From assembly GCA_016706845.1 (NCBI GenBank), contig JADJIV010000026.1:1-19362 (forward strand): a stretch of DNA of 19,362 bases, read 5' to 3'. The DNA comes from PNOJ01 sp016706845. Its GTDB lineage: Bacteria > Krumholzibacteriota > Krumholzibacteriia > LZORAL124-64-63. How positions within the stretch are numbered: position 1 is the stretch's first letter; each line of letters opens with the position of its first letter. The translations under genes were made by a program, and so were the position numbers. Positions 7,355-17,819 of the stretch are shown here, one piece after another. The notes under the pieces are model-generated. The model had not been told where the DNA came from and made no database searches. It saw only the letters and a list, made by a program, of their open reading frames with translations.

Positions 7355-9078
7355 TCAATCGTGCAAGCCCGATCCCGAGGTCCGTTCCGACAGCGCGGCG
7401 ACGGCGGAGCCGGCATCGGCTTGCGCCAGCACCCCGTCCAGGGCCGCCGACTGGTCCCAGCCCCAGAGATCGAAGTACCGCGAATGCCCTTCCAGCCGGT
7501 AGTGGGAGGAGAAGCGCGCGGACCTCGTCCGAGAAGACGTCGTCGTGGGGCGGGTACCAGTTGGCGAGGCGGAAGGGCTGGCGGCCCCGCGGCACGAGCC
7601 ACAGGTCGATGACGCCGGCGTCGAGGGCGGCGAGCGTGGCTTCGGGGATCTCGCGGTGGGCGCGGCGCGAGTCCATGAGCGAGACGGCGTCGATCAGCAG
7701 CGGGTTGCCGGAGAACGTGAGCAGGGGCCTGAGGTTGGCGAGGTGGAAGTAGTTGCCGTCGCCGCTGTACCCCATGCCGATGGTCCGGCCGGGGTGCTCG
7801 GCCAGGATCCCCCGGATGTCGGCGGAGATCGCCGGGGAGTTCTCCATCCGCGAGCTCGCCAGCCGTGCGCTGCGGTAGCCCGACACGGATCCCGCGACGA
7901 GCGCGGCGGCCAGGAAGGCCGAGACCGCGCCCAGCCGCCAGGAGGCGGCGCGTTCCGGGAAGAGCAGGCCGCGCATGCCGGCGGCCGGCCACAGCCGGGC
8001 CGCAAAGACCAGGTTGATGGGGATCATCGGCAGCAGGTGGACCTGGCCGGCGCCGGGCTTCATCGCCAGCACGATCACGGCCGCGTTGCCCGCAGCCCAG
8101 GCCAGGACGAGCTGGCGCCGCATCCAGGGGCGGTGGGGCCGGCCCGCCCGCAGCCGACAGGAGCACCAGCACCGGGACCGCGAAGAACAGCGCCCGGGTG
8201 AACAGGTGCGGCAGGTAGTCCAGTTCCAGGCCGTGATGGGCCCCGATGAGGATCCAGCTCAGGTAGTTGACGAGCGAGATGCCGTCGTGGAGCGCGAACG
8301 GGGCCACGATGGCCACGGCGCCCAGGGCCAGGGCCGCCTGCGTGGCGCGGGAACCGTGGCGCTCGTCGAGCAGCGTCAGCACCGGCAACAGGTACAGCAC
8401 CGCATGCACCTTGAGGTTCACCGCCAGCCCGAGCGCGAGGGCCGCGCCGACAACGGCCGGGACGCGCCGGGATGCGCCCGCGGCGTGCAGGCCCAGGCAG
8501 ACCGCGGCCAGGATGTAGGGATCCGGCCGCACGAGCATCGCCGAAGTGCCGCCGGTCCAGTAGAGCAGCAGCGCGATGGCGGTCATGCCGAAGGCCAGCG
8601 CGCCGGAGACCAGGCGGCGGAGCGTCAGGTACAGCAGGACCACGGAGGCGTAGAGGGCCAGCAGGGCGCCCAGTTTGGCGGCGAAGATCGAGGGGTGCAG
8701 CAGGTCGAGGCAGAGTCCCGTGGCCAGGTAGACCATCGGGCCGTAGAGCACGCTGTACTGCGGGTCGGCGTCCGGAGCGTGGTAGAGCGGGCCGCCGGTC
8801 TGCACCCACCAGGACACCGACGACACCATCGCCTCGACGTCGCTGGCGTAGCCGTCGTGGTTCAGGTACCAGAGGCTCGTCGACAGGAACGCGAGGCACA
8901 CGATCGCGGCGAGAACCGCCAAGGCGGGCCGGATCCTCGACCAGGCCAAGGCGTGGTCGGAGGCGTTGCCGTCCGAACGCCGTCGCAGGATCAGCCACAG
9001 CGCCAGCAACACCGCGCTGGTGCCGAGCGGGTGCCGCGAACAGAGGATGACGAAGTCGAGGACGGCGCGCATGACCAT
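7355..9078 (-). CDS. Multi-span membrane glycosyltransferase (GT-C / ArnT-PMT-like), two frame interruptions
   Basis: An integral membrane protein of about 575 residues with roughly ten or more hydrophobic segments. Near the first periplasmic loop is NHDGYASDVEAMV followed by GGPLYHAPD and VLYGPMVYLATG, the arrangement of GT-C enzymes that move sugars from polyprenyl-phosphate carriers onto acceptors. The acceptor is unknown. Two frame changes break it: one between about 8123 and 8150, after PVLVLLSAAG, with MRRQLVLAWAAGNA continuing in the next frame; one near 7503-7510, after which HYRLEGHSRYFDLWGWDQ runs to a TGA at 7357-7355. The start is uncertain: ATGs at 9078 and 9072 lack a good ribosome binding site, and 9135 is possible. 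It neighbours uppP, whose product recycles the same lipid carrier. Confidence 0.75.
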
Positions 9079-9159
9079 GAGGTGCTTGCTGTTACAGGCT
9101 GACGCAGCATGATCCGCCCGGGGGGCGGCCGGCATTGTCAGGCGATCATAGCACGAATC

Positions 9160-9188
9160 GCAGGCCGCTGCGCGGCCTTCTGGCCTGC
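9160..9188. terminator. Nested GC hairpin between channel gene and glycosyltransferase gene
   Basis: GCAGGCC (9160-9166) pairs with GGCCTGC (9182-9188); inside the region GGCCGC (9163-9168) can alternatively pair with GCGGCC (9172-9177) around a TGC loop. There is no T-run on either strand, so a role as an intrinsic terminator is only possible. It lies after the TMEM175 stop and before the glycosyltransferase start. Confidence 0.3.
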
Positions 9189-9305
9189 GCGGCGTCGGGC
9201 TTCCTTCCCGGCAGCACGATGAGCAGACGCAGGCCTGGGTCGATGATCTATCTGTATTATCATCAACGAATTAAGAACTGCAGACCTGGCCGCCCCTGCG
9301 GGTGA

Positions 9306-9992
9306 TCACGAACTGGAGGCGGCGACCGCCGCCGCCACCCGCCGCCGCCAGATGCGGGCGTTGGTCATCAGCACGGGCGCCATCAGCGCGTAGCACCACC
9401 CCGCCGGCGCGATGGCGGGGCCGACCGCGAGCAGGATCATCGAGAGGACCGCGATCCCCACCTGCAGCAGATGGGCGCAGAGCGCGGCGCGCGTAGCGAG
9501 AACTTCCGCCGCGTCCAGCCCGAGGTCCCCGCGACGGCGCAAGGCGTGGCCCGTCATCAGCGCCAGCAACAGAAAGACCGCCCCGAATCCCGCCGAGTAG
9601 ATCGTCATCAGGGCCTTGGCCTCGCCCATGGTCCGGATGACCAGGACCTGGTCGCTGCCGAAGCCGGTCACCGCCGCGATCACGAGCGCCGGCAGGGCCT
9701 TCAGCGGGTAGGTGTAGACGAGCACGACGAACAGCAGCACGCTGTTGAGCGCCACGATCCCCGGCGTCTGCAGCCCGTAGCGGCGGAAGAAGATGTGGTG
9801 GTTGTACCAGATGTAGACCAGGACCGTGAAGCTGAGCCCGAACGCTGGCAGGCTCCGCATGCGGGTCATGAGTTCGGCGACGGATCCCGGGACCTCGGTC
9901 GAGACCACCAGCAGCGCCAGCGAGAAGGCGAAGACCGCGTCGCTGAACGCCTCGATGCGCGACCCTTCGCGGCTGCGCCAGACGAAACCCGT
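9306..9992 (-). CDS. TMEM175-family potassium channel (DUF1211)
   Basis: A membrane protein of about 228 residues. It carries the family signature R-x3-FSDAVFAF (RIEAFSDAVFAFSLALLVV) in its first helix; the conserved FSD forms the selectivity-filter helix bundle of bacterial TMEM175 channels. IWYNHHIFFRRY of the third helix region and three further hydrophobic segments follow. The frame stays open up to a TTG at 10151, but that would be unusually long. AAGGG (10002-9998) lies 5 bases before an in-frame ACG at 9992, and starting there gives the normal family length. No ATG or GTG exists in frame in this area, so either the start codon is unusual or a base is wrong. The stop is TGA at 9306-9308. 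Confidence 0.8.
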   Translation of the reverse strand, partial: TGFVWRSREGSRIEAFSDAVFAFSLALLVVSTEVPGSVAELMTRMRSLPAFGLSFTVLVYIWYNHHIFFRRYGLQTPGIVALNSVLLFVVLVYTYPLKALPALVIAAVTGFGSDQVLVIRTMGEAKALMTIYSAGFGAVFLLLALMTGHALRRRGDLGLDAAEVLATRAALCAHLLQVGIAVLSMILLAVGPAIAPAGWCYALMAPVLMTNARIWRRRVAAAVAASSS

Positions 9993-10153
9993 ATGGTCCC
10001 TTAAAACGATCTCCGCTCCAGCAGGGACTCGTCGTCGCGGCCGCGTGTTGGAAGATGGCGGTGGCGCTTCCCACCTCGTGCCAGTAGCGTGGCCGGGCCC
10101 GCGGGCGTCGCCTGCGGCGGGAAGTAGCCGCCGAGAGAGGAAGGCGAGCAACG

Positions 10154-10975
10154 ATGATACTGCTCTTCCAAGCGCTCGTCATGGGCATCGTCGAGGTCTG
10201 ACCGAATTCCTGCCCATTTCCAGCACCGGCCATCTGATCATCGCGGGCAACCTGCTGAAGTTCCTGCCCAAGGAGCAGCGGGACCTCTTCGAGATCTTCA
10301 TCCAGCTCGGCGCCGTCCTGGCCGTCTGCTGGGAATACCGTCGCAAGCTGAGAACCGTCGCGACGGGACTGTCCGGCGACGCCCGGGCGAGGCGGTTCGC
10401 GATCAACGTCGCGGTCGCGTTCGTGCCGGCCGGCGTGCTGGCGCTGGCGCTCGGCGACACCATCAAGGCCCACCTCTTCGCCCCCGTCCCGGTCGCCGTG
10501 GCCTTCATCGCCGGCGGCCTGATGATCTTCTGGGCTGAGCGGCGCCGGCACACCGTCAGCGTCGCCGACGTGGAGGCGATGACCTGGCGGGACGCCCTGA
10601 AGGTCGGCCTCGCCCAGTGCTTCGCGCTGGTGCCGGGCACCTCCCGCTCCGGCGCGACGATCATCGGCGGCCTGTTCTGCGGGCTGTCCCGGCAGGCGGC
10701 CACGGAGTTCTCGTTCTTCCTGGCCATCCCGACCCTGGGCCCCGCCGCGTCCCTGTACGACCTCTTCGACCACCGCAAGCTGCTGGACGCCGATCTGGCG
10801 GGGCTGCTTGCCGTCGGTTTTCGCCGCGTCCTTCGTTTGCGCGCTGTTCGCCGTGCGGGCGTTGCTGCGCTACGTCTCGCGGCACGACTTCACCCCCTTC
10901 GCCTGGTACCGCCTCGCGTTCGGCGCGGTGGTGCTGCTGACGGCCTACCTGGGCGTCGTGGACTGGCGGGCCTGA
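10154..10975 (+). CDS. uppP: Undecaprenyl-diphosphate phosphatase UppP, two frame interruptions
   Basis: Dephosphorylates undecaprenyl diphosphate in the membrane, recycling the lipid carrier for peptidoglycan and glycan export, and confers bacitracin tolerance. MILLFQALVMGIVE then GLTEFLPISSTGHLI gives the first conserved glutamate-rich motif, and LVPGTSRSGATI the second. The frame breaks at about 10194-10197: GAGGTCTG should be GAGGGTCTG (one missing G), otherwise a TGA stops the protein after 15 codons. A second change at 10818-10822, in a TTTTC run (one extra T), leads to AASFVCALFAVRALLRYV and the stop at 10973-10975. The two changes cancel, giving a normal 273-residue product. An AGGAAGG ribosome binding site precedes the ATG. 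Confidence 0.92.
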
Positions 10976-10981
10976 AACGCG

Positions 10982-11009
10982 GAGGACCGGCGGTTGCTCG
11001 CCGGTCCTC
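10982..11009. terminator. Strong hairpin between convergent uppP and glycine-rich lipoprotein gene
   Basis: An 11-base perfect stem (GAGGACCGGCG at 10982-10992 with CGCCGGTCCTC at 10999-11009) surrounds a 6-base loop (GTTGCT), 6 bases after the uppP stop. It is 28 bases from the stop of the convergent gene, so it could serve both. There is no T-run, so it may act as a stability element or a non-canonical terminator. Confidence 0.6.
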
Positions 11010-11037
11010 ACGCGCGTCGACGGGACAGACCCCGCCG

Positions 11038-13325
11038 CTAGTTGGTGTTGCCGCTCGCCCCCGCGGGGCCGGTCTGGCCGTTGGGCGAGCCGCCCGCGCC
11101 GCCGCTGCCGCCCATCCCGATCATGAAGGTCGTGCCGCTCATCGCCGGTGCGCCGCCCTGGCTCCAGATGCCGTAGCTCGGGCCGCCATGGCCGCCCGCG
11201 CCGCCGCCGCCCTGGCCGCCCTGGCCGCCCTGGCCGCCGGCGCCGCCCCGGCCGATCTCGCCGAGGCAGTTCGCGCCGCCGGTCCCGCCGCCGCCGCCCG
11301 CGCCGCCGCTGCCGCCCGGGGCGCCGGGTCCGCCGCTGCCGCCGGCGCCGGTGATGATCAGGCAGTCGTTCAGGACCGGCGAAGCATCGATCGCCAACAG
11401 CCCGAAGGAAGCGCCGCCGCTCAGGCCGCCGCTGCCGCCCATGCCGCCGTAGCCGCCGCCGCCACCGCCACCGCCGCTGTTGCCCACCCCGTCGTCGCAG
11501 AAGGTGCACTCCTGGCCGCCGCCGCCGCCGCCACCGCCGCCGCCGTAGCCGCCGACGCCGTTGCCGCCGGCGCCGCCGACGTTCGGCAGCCAAGCGTCGC
11601 CGACGATCTGGCCGGCCGCGGGGGCGAGCGTCCCGGCGGCGCCATTTGAGCCGTTGGCGCCGTTCTGCCCGTTGGCGCCCGAGCTGCCGGGGTCGCCGGT
11701 GAAGCCGCCGTTGCCGCCGGAACCGCCGGGAGCGCCGGCGCCGCTGGCGCCGGCCCCGGCGCTGGAGCCGTTGCCGAGCTGGTTGCCGGCGAAACCGCCG
11801 GTGCCGCCGACGAAGGCGCCGGCGCCGCCGGCGCCGCCCGGACAGGCGTAGATCCCGTCGCAGCTCCCCGGCAGACCGGTCGAGCCGCTGCCGCCGGCGG
11901 CGCCGGTCGAGCCGGGCGTGCCGCCCAGGGCCGCCCCGCCGTTGCCGCCGCGCAGCCTGCAGTCCTGGAAGACGAGCGCGCTGCTGCAGTCGGTCGCCGT
12001 GACCGCGATCGAGACGCCGGACGCGCTGGCGGCGTTGACGGCGATCACTTCGAAGCCCCGGACGGTCGTCGGGCTGGTGATGGCCTGGGCGCGCAGCGGG
12101 CGCGTGGAGCCGGTGACGACCGAGTAGACGCCGGGCTGCTCGGCCCAGGTGACCGCGGCGAGGCCGCCGGTCAGGTTGATGCCGTCGATCAGGAACACGA
12201 CCTCGTTGTAGGTGCCCTCAGTGACCAGGACCTGGTCGAGCATGAGGGACTGGGCGAGGGCGAGGCCGTGGCTGATGGTCTTGACCGGGGACGTCAGGCC
12301 GCCGCTGTCGCCGTCGTCGCCGGTCGGCGTGACGAAGATGGCCAGGGGAACCGGCGGCACGACCGTCACCGCCACCACCGCCAGCCCGATCCCGCCGTCG
12401 TCGTCGGTCACGCGCAGCTTGGCCAGGTACTGGCCCTGCGACGGGTAGACGTGAAGCGCGTTGGCGTTGGCGGCGCTGCTCCAGTCGAAGACGCCGTCGT
12501 CCTCGAAGTCCCACTCGTAGAGGACGACCGTGCCGTCGGCGTCGGTCGCGACCGCGCCGAACGACGTCGCGTCCCCCTCGGCCGACGTCGAGGCGGTCAG
12601 CGCGCTCGCGACGGGCGGGATGTTGGCGTTCAGGCGCAGGAACATCGCCGGCAGGGCCACGACATCGCCCGCGGCGACCAGGGATCCCGCGGCGGTGTCG
12701 TCGAGGTAGCCCGCGCGCATGGCGCGGGCCGGCCACGCGCCCACCGGCACGCCGGTCAGGCTGTAGTCGCCGGCCGCGTCGGTGACCGCCACGTACGACG
12801 TCCCCTCCAGGTAGACGACGGTGCCGGTGTGGTCGACCGCGTTCTCGAGCGTGGCGTTGCCCAGGAAGGTGCCGGTCGGCACGAGCTGGATGTCGACGAA
12901 GGTCGTCTCGGCGTTGGCCGCGACGCCGGGCGGGATCTCCAGGCTGCGGCTGTCGCCGGCGTGGTCGCGCAGCGACGAGGTCAGCAGGTAGGTGCCGGCG
13001 TCCAGGCCGGCGAAGGCGAAGCGGCCCGCGCGGTCGCTGACCGCGCTGCGCACGTCGCCGGACTTGTCGGCCGTCGCGGACGCGCCCGACAGCGCGCGCC
13101 CGACCGTCGCCGACAGGCCGCCCTCGAGGCGCTCCAGCGCCAGCACCGCGTCGGGCGCGGGCCGGCCGCCGGTGTCCAGCACGGTGCCGCTCAGGACCGC
13201 GCCCTCGCGGACCTCGATGCCGGACAGGGGTTCGGTCGGCGGCGTCTGGTCGAGCAGCCCCACAGGGACGCGCCGACCAGCACGGCGCCCAGCAACAGGG
13301 CGATGAACGGGCGACGGGAGGTCAT
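11038..13325 (-). CDS. Large lipoprotein: carboxypeptidase-regulatory-like, PKD, beta-helix and glycine-rich tail
   Basis: About 762 residues. The ATG at 13325 (AAAGGAA upstream) opens a lipoprotein signal, MTSRRPFIALLLGAVLVGASLWGC. One base is missing near 13257, right after the lipobox Cys, and the rest reads on as DQTPPTEPLSGIEV. Then come a CarboxypepD_reg-like fold (VLSGTVLDTGGRPAPDAVL, AGRFAFAGLDAGTYLL) and a second similar one. A PKD-like domain follows (IPPVASALTAS to YEWDFEDDGVFDW to YLAKLRVTDDDGG), and then a beta-helix/DUF1565-like start (IFVTPTGDDGDSGG, VLVTEGTYNEVV). About 300 residues of glycine-rich tail end in GASGNTN. No enzymatic motif is visible; an outer-surface structural or adhesive role is an inference. 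It is a relative of the large protein at 15814-17763. Confidence 0.8.
11041..11950 (-). repeat. Glycine-rich low-complexity coding region 1
   Basis: On the plus strand it appears as dense CCG/GCC/GCCGCC triplets. The coding strand gives irregular G-G-x and G-x-x repeats (GGSGGNGG, GGQGGQGGQGG, GANGQNGANGSNGAAG). It is interrupted by ordered segments such as SFGLLAIDASPVLNDCLI and SYGIWSQGGAPAMSGTTF, which look like single beta-helix rungs. Expect slippage and assembly trouble here. Confidence 0.85.
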
Positions 13326-13344
13326 GGCAGGTTCCTTTCGCAAG

Positions 13345-13953
13345 TCAGCGGGTCAGGACCAGGGCGCGGGTGGAGGTCCGACCCTCGCTGCGGGCCTGGA
13401 CGAGGTAGAGACCGGAAGGGGCGGGGCGGCCGTCGGGGCCGCTCGCGTCCCACTCGTATTCGTGATCGCCGGCCGCGAGCGTCGCGGCGCTCCAGGTGCG
13501 CAGCAGCCGGCCGCCGGCGTCGTAGACGCTCAGCTGCACCGGCGCTTCCCGCCTCACGACGAGCCGCAGCTTGGTCGCGCCCGCGCTCGGGCTGGGCCAG
13601 GGCAGGGCCAGGCGCATCGCCGGCAGGTCCGCGGCCAGGGCGTCGGTGACGTCGTCGGCGACCTCGACGCCGTTGCGGTAGGCGACGACGTAGTCGTCGA
13701 CCCGCACCTCCAGCGTGTAGACGCCGGCGGCGAGGCCGTCGAGGCAGTAGCGGCCGGCGGCGTCGGTGGCCGCATGGTCGCCGGTGTAGGCTCCGGCCGC
13801 GGTGCGCAGGAAGATGCCCGCCTGCGCGACGGGACCGCCGGTCGTGACGTCGGTGACGAGGCCGCAGATCGACGCGGCCGGCGACGGGCCGGCGGCCAGC
13901 AGGGCGAGCAGCAGCGGCGGGAGCGATCGGCGCGAGAGGCGGGACGGCGGCAT
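13345..13953 (-). CDS. Secreted protein with carboxypeptidase-regulatory-like domain and FlgD-Ig-like C-terminus
   Basis: 202 residues. The Sec signal peptide is about residues 1-27 (LLLALLAAGPSPAAS). A CarboxypepD_reg-like beta-sandwich follows (ICGLVTDVTTGGPVAQAG, TDAAGRYCLDGLAAGVYTLEV). The C-terminal FlgD-Ig/T9SS-type-A-like domain shows its usual marks: VQLSVYDAGGRLLRTW, GDHEYEWDASGPDGR and SGLYLVQARSEGRTSTRALVL. Such a C-terminus serves in FCB-group bacteria for export or attachment at the cell surface; whether that machinery exists here is not shown by the window. GGGGAG precedes the ATG. It sits 19 bases upstream of the large lipoprotein gene on the same strand, so the two are probably co-transcribed. 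No frame interruption was found. Confidence 0.82.
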   Translation of the reverse strand: MPPSRLSRRSLPPLLLALLAAGPSPAASICGLVTDVTTGGPVAQAGIFLRTAAGAYTGDHAATDAAGRYCLDGLAAGVYTLEVRVDDYVVAYRNGVEVADDVTDALAADLPAMRLALPWPSPSAGATKLRLVVRREAPVQLSVYDAGGRLLRTWSAATLAAGDHEYEWDASGPDGRPAPSGLYLVQARSEGRTSTRALVLTR

Positions 13954-14046
13954 GGCGACATCTCCCCGTGACAGGACCCGAGGGGGACTCCCGCGCCCGT
14001 CGAACGACGGCGGGTGCGGACAAGCGATCTACCGTCCGGACACAAC

Positions 14047-14063
14047 AAGATAGAAATTATCTT
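14047..14063. promoter_or_regulatory. Inverted repeat AAGATA-N5-TATCTT, possible operator of the leftward secreted-protein operon
   Basis: AAGATA (14047-14052) and TATCTT (14058-14063) are perfect reverse complements around GAAAT. It lies about 95 bases before the start of the leftward operon (13953). The GATA/TATC half-site resembles the arms of the operator before perR, but the repeat is short and the function is a guess. Confidence 0.35.
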
Positions 14064-14174
14064 TATTACAGGATAAGATGCGGCGCGAACCGGCGATCCT
14101 GATGTCGCTCATTCAGTTGCGTCAGTAGCCGTGATTCACGAGCGTATCGATTTCAATAGTACTAATTCACTCTT

Positions 14175-14191
14175 GTATGATACCATCATAC
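14175..14191. promoter_or_regulatory. 17-base palindrome overlapping a -10 box
   Basis: GTATGAT-ACC-ATCATAC is a perfect 7+7 inverted repeat. It covers TATGAT (14176-14181), a good -10 match for the rightward lipoprotein gene at 14252. No convincing -35 was seen at 17-19 bases upstream (TTTCAATA region), so the promoter may need an activator. The overlap of palindrome and -10 is typical of repressor operators. Confidence 0.5.
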
Positions 14192-14251
14192 CGTCAGTAA
14201 CAGCGGCCCCGCCTAGCGCGCGGCCGACCACCACCCTGCAGGAGGATCCCG

Positions 14252-15019
14252 ATGACGAGCAAGCGATGGTTGCGCACCATGTTCCTCGCGGCCGCGGCCA
14301 CGGCCGCCTTCGCGCTGAGCGGCTGCGGCGACGACAAGCCGACCAACCCCGGCGGCAACAACACCGGCGACGATTTCGACGAGACCACCGCGGCGGCCCA
14401 AGCCTCCGTGGCCGCCCCCCAGGCCGCCGCGCTGGCGCAATCGATCACCTCGATCGCCGACGGCATGGGCGCCAAGGACGGCACCTACGACTGGAACGCC
14501 AGGACGATGCGCTGGGAGTACCACCTCCGTCTACAGCGGCGCCGGCTGACTGACTGGACCTCCGGCTCAGTACCTCGACGGCGAGGGGACGCCGCAGCGA
14601 TCCGCGGCCGAGGCCACGACCGTGGTCACGATGCACACGACATGGACTTCCTCTCAGACCGGAGTCCGGCTACAACGTCACGTACGACTACGTCTACGAT
14701 TACGACGTCACCATCACCGGCGTCGGCACCTCGCTGTACACGATGACCGGCTCGGGCGGCTACGACATCGATTACCACATCGTCGGCCCCAGCTACGACC
14801 AGACCTCCAGCTACGTGGTGGACTGGGAGACCGTCGACGGCGGCATCACGGGTCGCTCCCGGCGGCTGCCCCAGCGGCACGATCCGCTACACCTTCGACC
14901 CCTACCACCTGGACGTGGTCTTCGACGGCTCGTCCACGGCGACCCACACGCTCTACAACAGCAGCGGCGGCACCGTGGCGTCGGGCAGCGGGACCTACCC
15001 GCTGAGCTGCGGCAGCTGA
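14252..15019 (+). CDS. Lipoprotein of unknown function, several frame interruptions
   Basis: The ATG follows AGGAGG (about 14240-14245). The lipoprotein signal is MTSKRWLRTMFLAAAATAAFALSGC, lipobox LSGC, followed by an acidic Asn/Gly/Thr-rich linker. Beyond residue 90 the frame changes at least four times: near 14525-14555, near 14660, near 14860, and back to the first frame for the end. The pieces read LTGPPAQYLDGEGTPQRS, then YNVTYDYVYDYDVTITGVG and YDIDYHIVGPSYDQTSSYVV, then GTIRYTFDPYHLDVVFDG and a stop at 15017-15019. The net span is 768 bases (256 codons). The recovered parts are rich in Tyr/Asp/Thr beta strands. No known family is recognised. The indel density is the highest in the window; either poor sequence quality or a decaying gene. 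Confidence 0.6.
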
Positions 15020-15802
15020 CGTCGGTTCCCGCGAAGCGAACGGCCCGGCTTCGGGCAGGTCGTAGCGGATCGTGGTCCGCGGGTTGAACGGGTTCGGGCG
15101 GCAGGCGTGCAGCGCGAACCGCGCCGGCGTGCCGTCGGAAGCACCCGTCGGCACGGCGTTGGCCTGCAGGTAGCGCGGGCCCAGCAGGGCGCCGCGCGCG
15201 CCGTGCGCGAAGACGCCCACGGGCTGCTGCAGCAGGTTCGCCTCGACCGAAAAACCGCCGTTCCCGCCGGCGATGCGGCCCAGGCCCAGCAGCCCGTGTT
15301 CGCAGGAGAACGCGGTCGCCTTCACGGCAGGCGGCGGGGCCGGCGGCGCCGCCGGCCCGCGCGCATCGGCGGCGCGCGCGGCGCCGAGCGCCGCCTCGAG
15401 CGCGGCGAGCCGCGCTTCCAGGTCCGGCCTGGCGTGACTGCCGGTCCCGGGACGGAAGCTCCACCGGCCCGCCGCCGCGTCGCCGATCAGCTCGTCGTCG
15501 CCGACCTGCAGTTCGAGCCAGTAGAGGGCCGCGTCGTCCAGCAGCAGGGGCGCGGCGGCGCCGACGACGATGTCGAGACGCCCCGCGGTCACGGCGCCCG
15601 CGAACTCCGCCGCCGAATCGTAGACCGGCGCGCCGCCCCCGGCGGCGGCGAAGATCCTGACCGCGACATCGCCCGACGGCAACGGCCCACCGCGGTCGTC
15701 GGTTACGAAACCCTGGATCGGCATCTGCTGCGCGACGGGCGTGCCGGCCGCCGCCAACGCCGCGGCCAGCAGGATGATCATCGCTGGCCAACACCTGTTC
15801 AT
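14846..15802 (-). CDS. Secreted protein sharing an N-terminal domain with its upstream neighbour, C-terminus apparently cut off
   Basis: The signal peptide is about residues 1-23 (MNRCWPAMIILLAAALAAAG). An N-terminal domain (about residues 25-125: IQGFVTDDRGGPLPSGDVAVRI, PVYDSAAEFAGAV, YWLELQVGDDEL, WSFRPGTGSHARPDLEARL) is clearly homologous to the start of the protein encoded at 15814-17763. A glycine-containing central part follows, and then CRPNPFNPRTTIRYDLPEAG, the opening of a FlgD-Ig/T9SS-like domain. That domain normally continues for about 65 residues, but here the similarity stops near 15040 and the frame runs on to 14846, antisense to the lipoprotein gene's 3' end. The ATG at 15802 fits the signal peptide; a GTG at 15817 overlaps the preceding stop (GTGA) and is the alternative. 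Confidence 0.7.
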   Translation of the reverse strand: MNRCWPAMIILLAAALAAAGTPVAQQMPIQGFVTDDRGGPLPSGDVAVRIFAAAGGGAPVYDSAAEFAGAVTAGRLDIVVGAAAPLLLDDAALYWLELQVGDDELIGDAAAGRWSFRPGTGSHARPDLEARLAALEAALGAARAADARGPAAPPAPPPAVKATAFSCEHGLLGLGRIAGGNGGFSVEANLLQQPVGVFAHGARGALLGPRYLQANAVPTGASDGTPARFALHACRPNPFNPRTTIRYDLPEAGPFASREPTSAAAAQRVGPAARRHGAAAAVVERVGRRGRAVEDHVQVVGVEGVADRAAGAAAGSDP

Positions 15803-15813
15803 GGCCTCCCGCC

Positions 15814-17763
<1,950 letters not shown>

Positions 17764-17797
17764 GAGGCGACACCTCCGCGGCAGGGATATCCCAAGC

Positions 17798-17819
17798 GAA
17801 GCGGGCTTTTCCCCGCTTC
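17798..17819. terminator. Hairpin upstream of the large secreted-protein gene
   Basis: GAAGCGGG (17798-17805) pairs perfectly with CCCGCTTC (17812-17819) around CTTTTC. On the minus strand it follows directly on a TGA stop (17820-17818) of a short coding-like stretch, which fits a terminator of an upstream minus-strand gene, although no T-run follows. It could also act within the leader of the gene starting at 17763. Confidence 0.4.

Larger units (their letters stand above)
13954..14251. promoter_or_regulatory. AT-rich divergent intergenic region with two inverted repeats
   Basis: 298 bases between a leftward secreted-protein gene and a rightward lipoprotein gene. The stretches 14041-14085 and 14140-14200 are conspicuously AT-rich in an otherwise GC-rich window and hold the two inverted repeats listed separately. 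No coding sequence is apparent. Confidence 0.6.

Noticed and set aside
10190..10200. Programmed frameshift or recoding in uppP
   Set aside because: No slippery heptamer or downstream stimulatory structure is apparent, and a single missing G in GAGGGTCTG restores the conserved motif; a base error is simpler.
11561..11851. Proline-rich plus-strand open frame (PPAPPAPP style)
   Set aside because: It is the reverse complement reading of the glycine-rich coding region; the minus-strand frame continues into clear PKD and beta-helix domains.
11041..11950. Relationship to mycobacterial PE-PGRS proteins
   Set aside because: No PE domain, different N-terminal architecture (lipoprotein signal, PKD), so similarity is limited to glycine-rich composition.
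12268..13971. A 567-residue plus-strand open frame
   Set aside because: Mirror of the lipoprotein and secreted-protein genes; Arg/Gly/Val-rich with no recognised domain.
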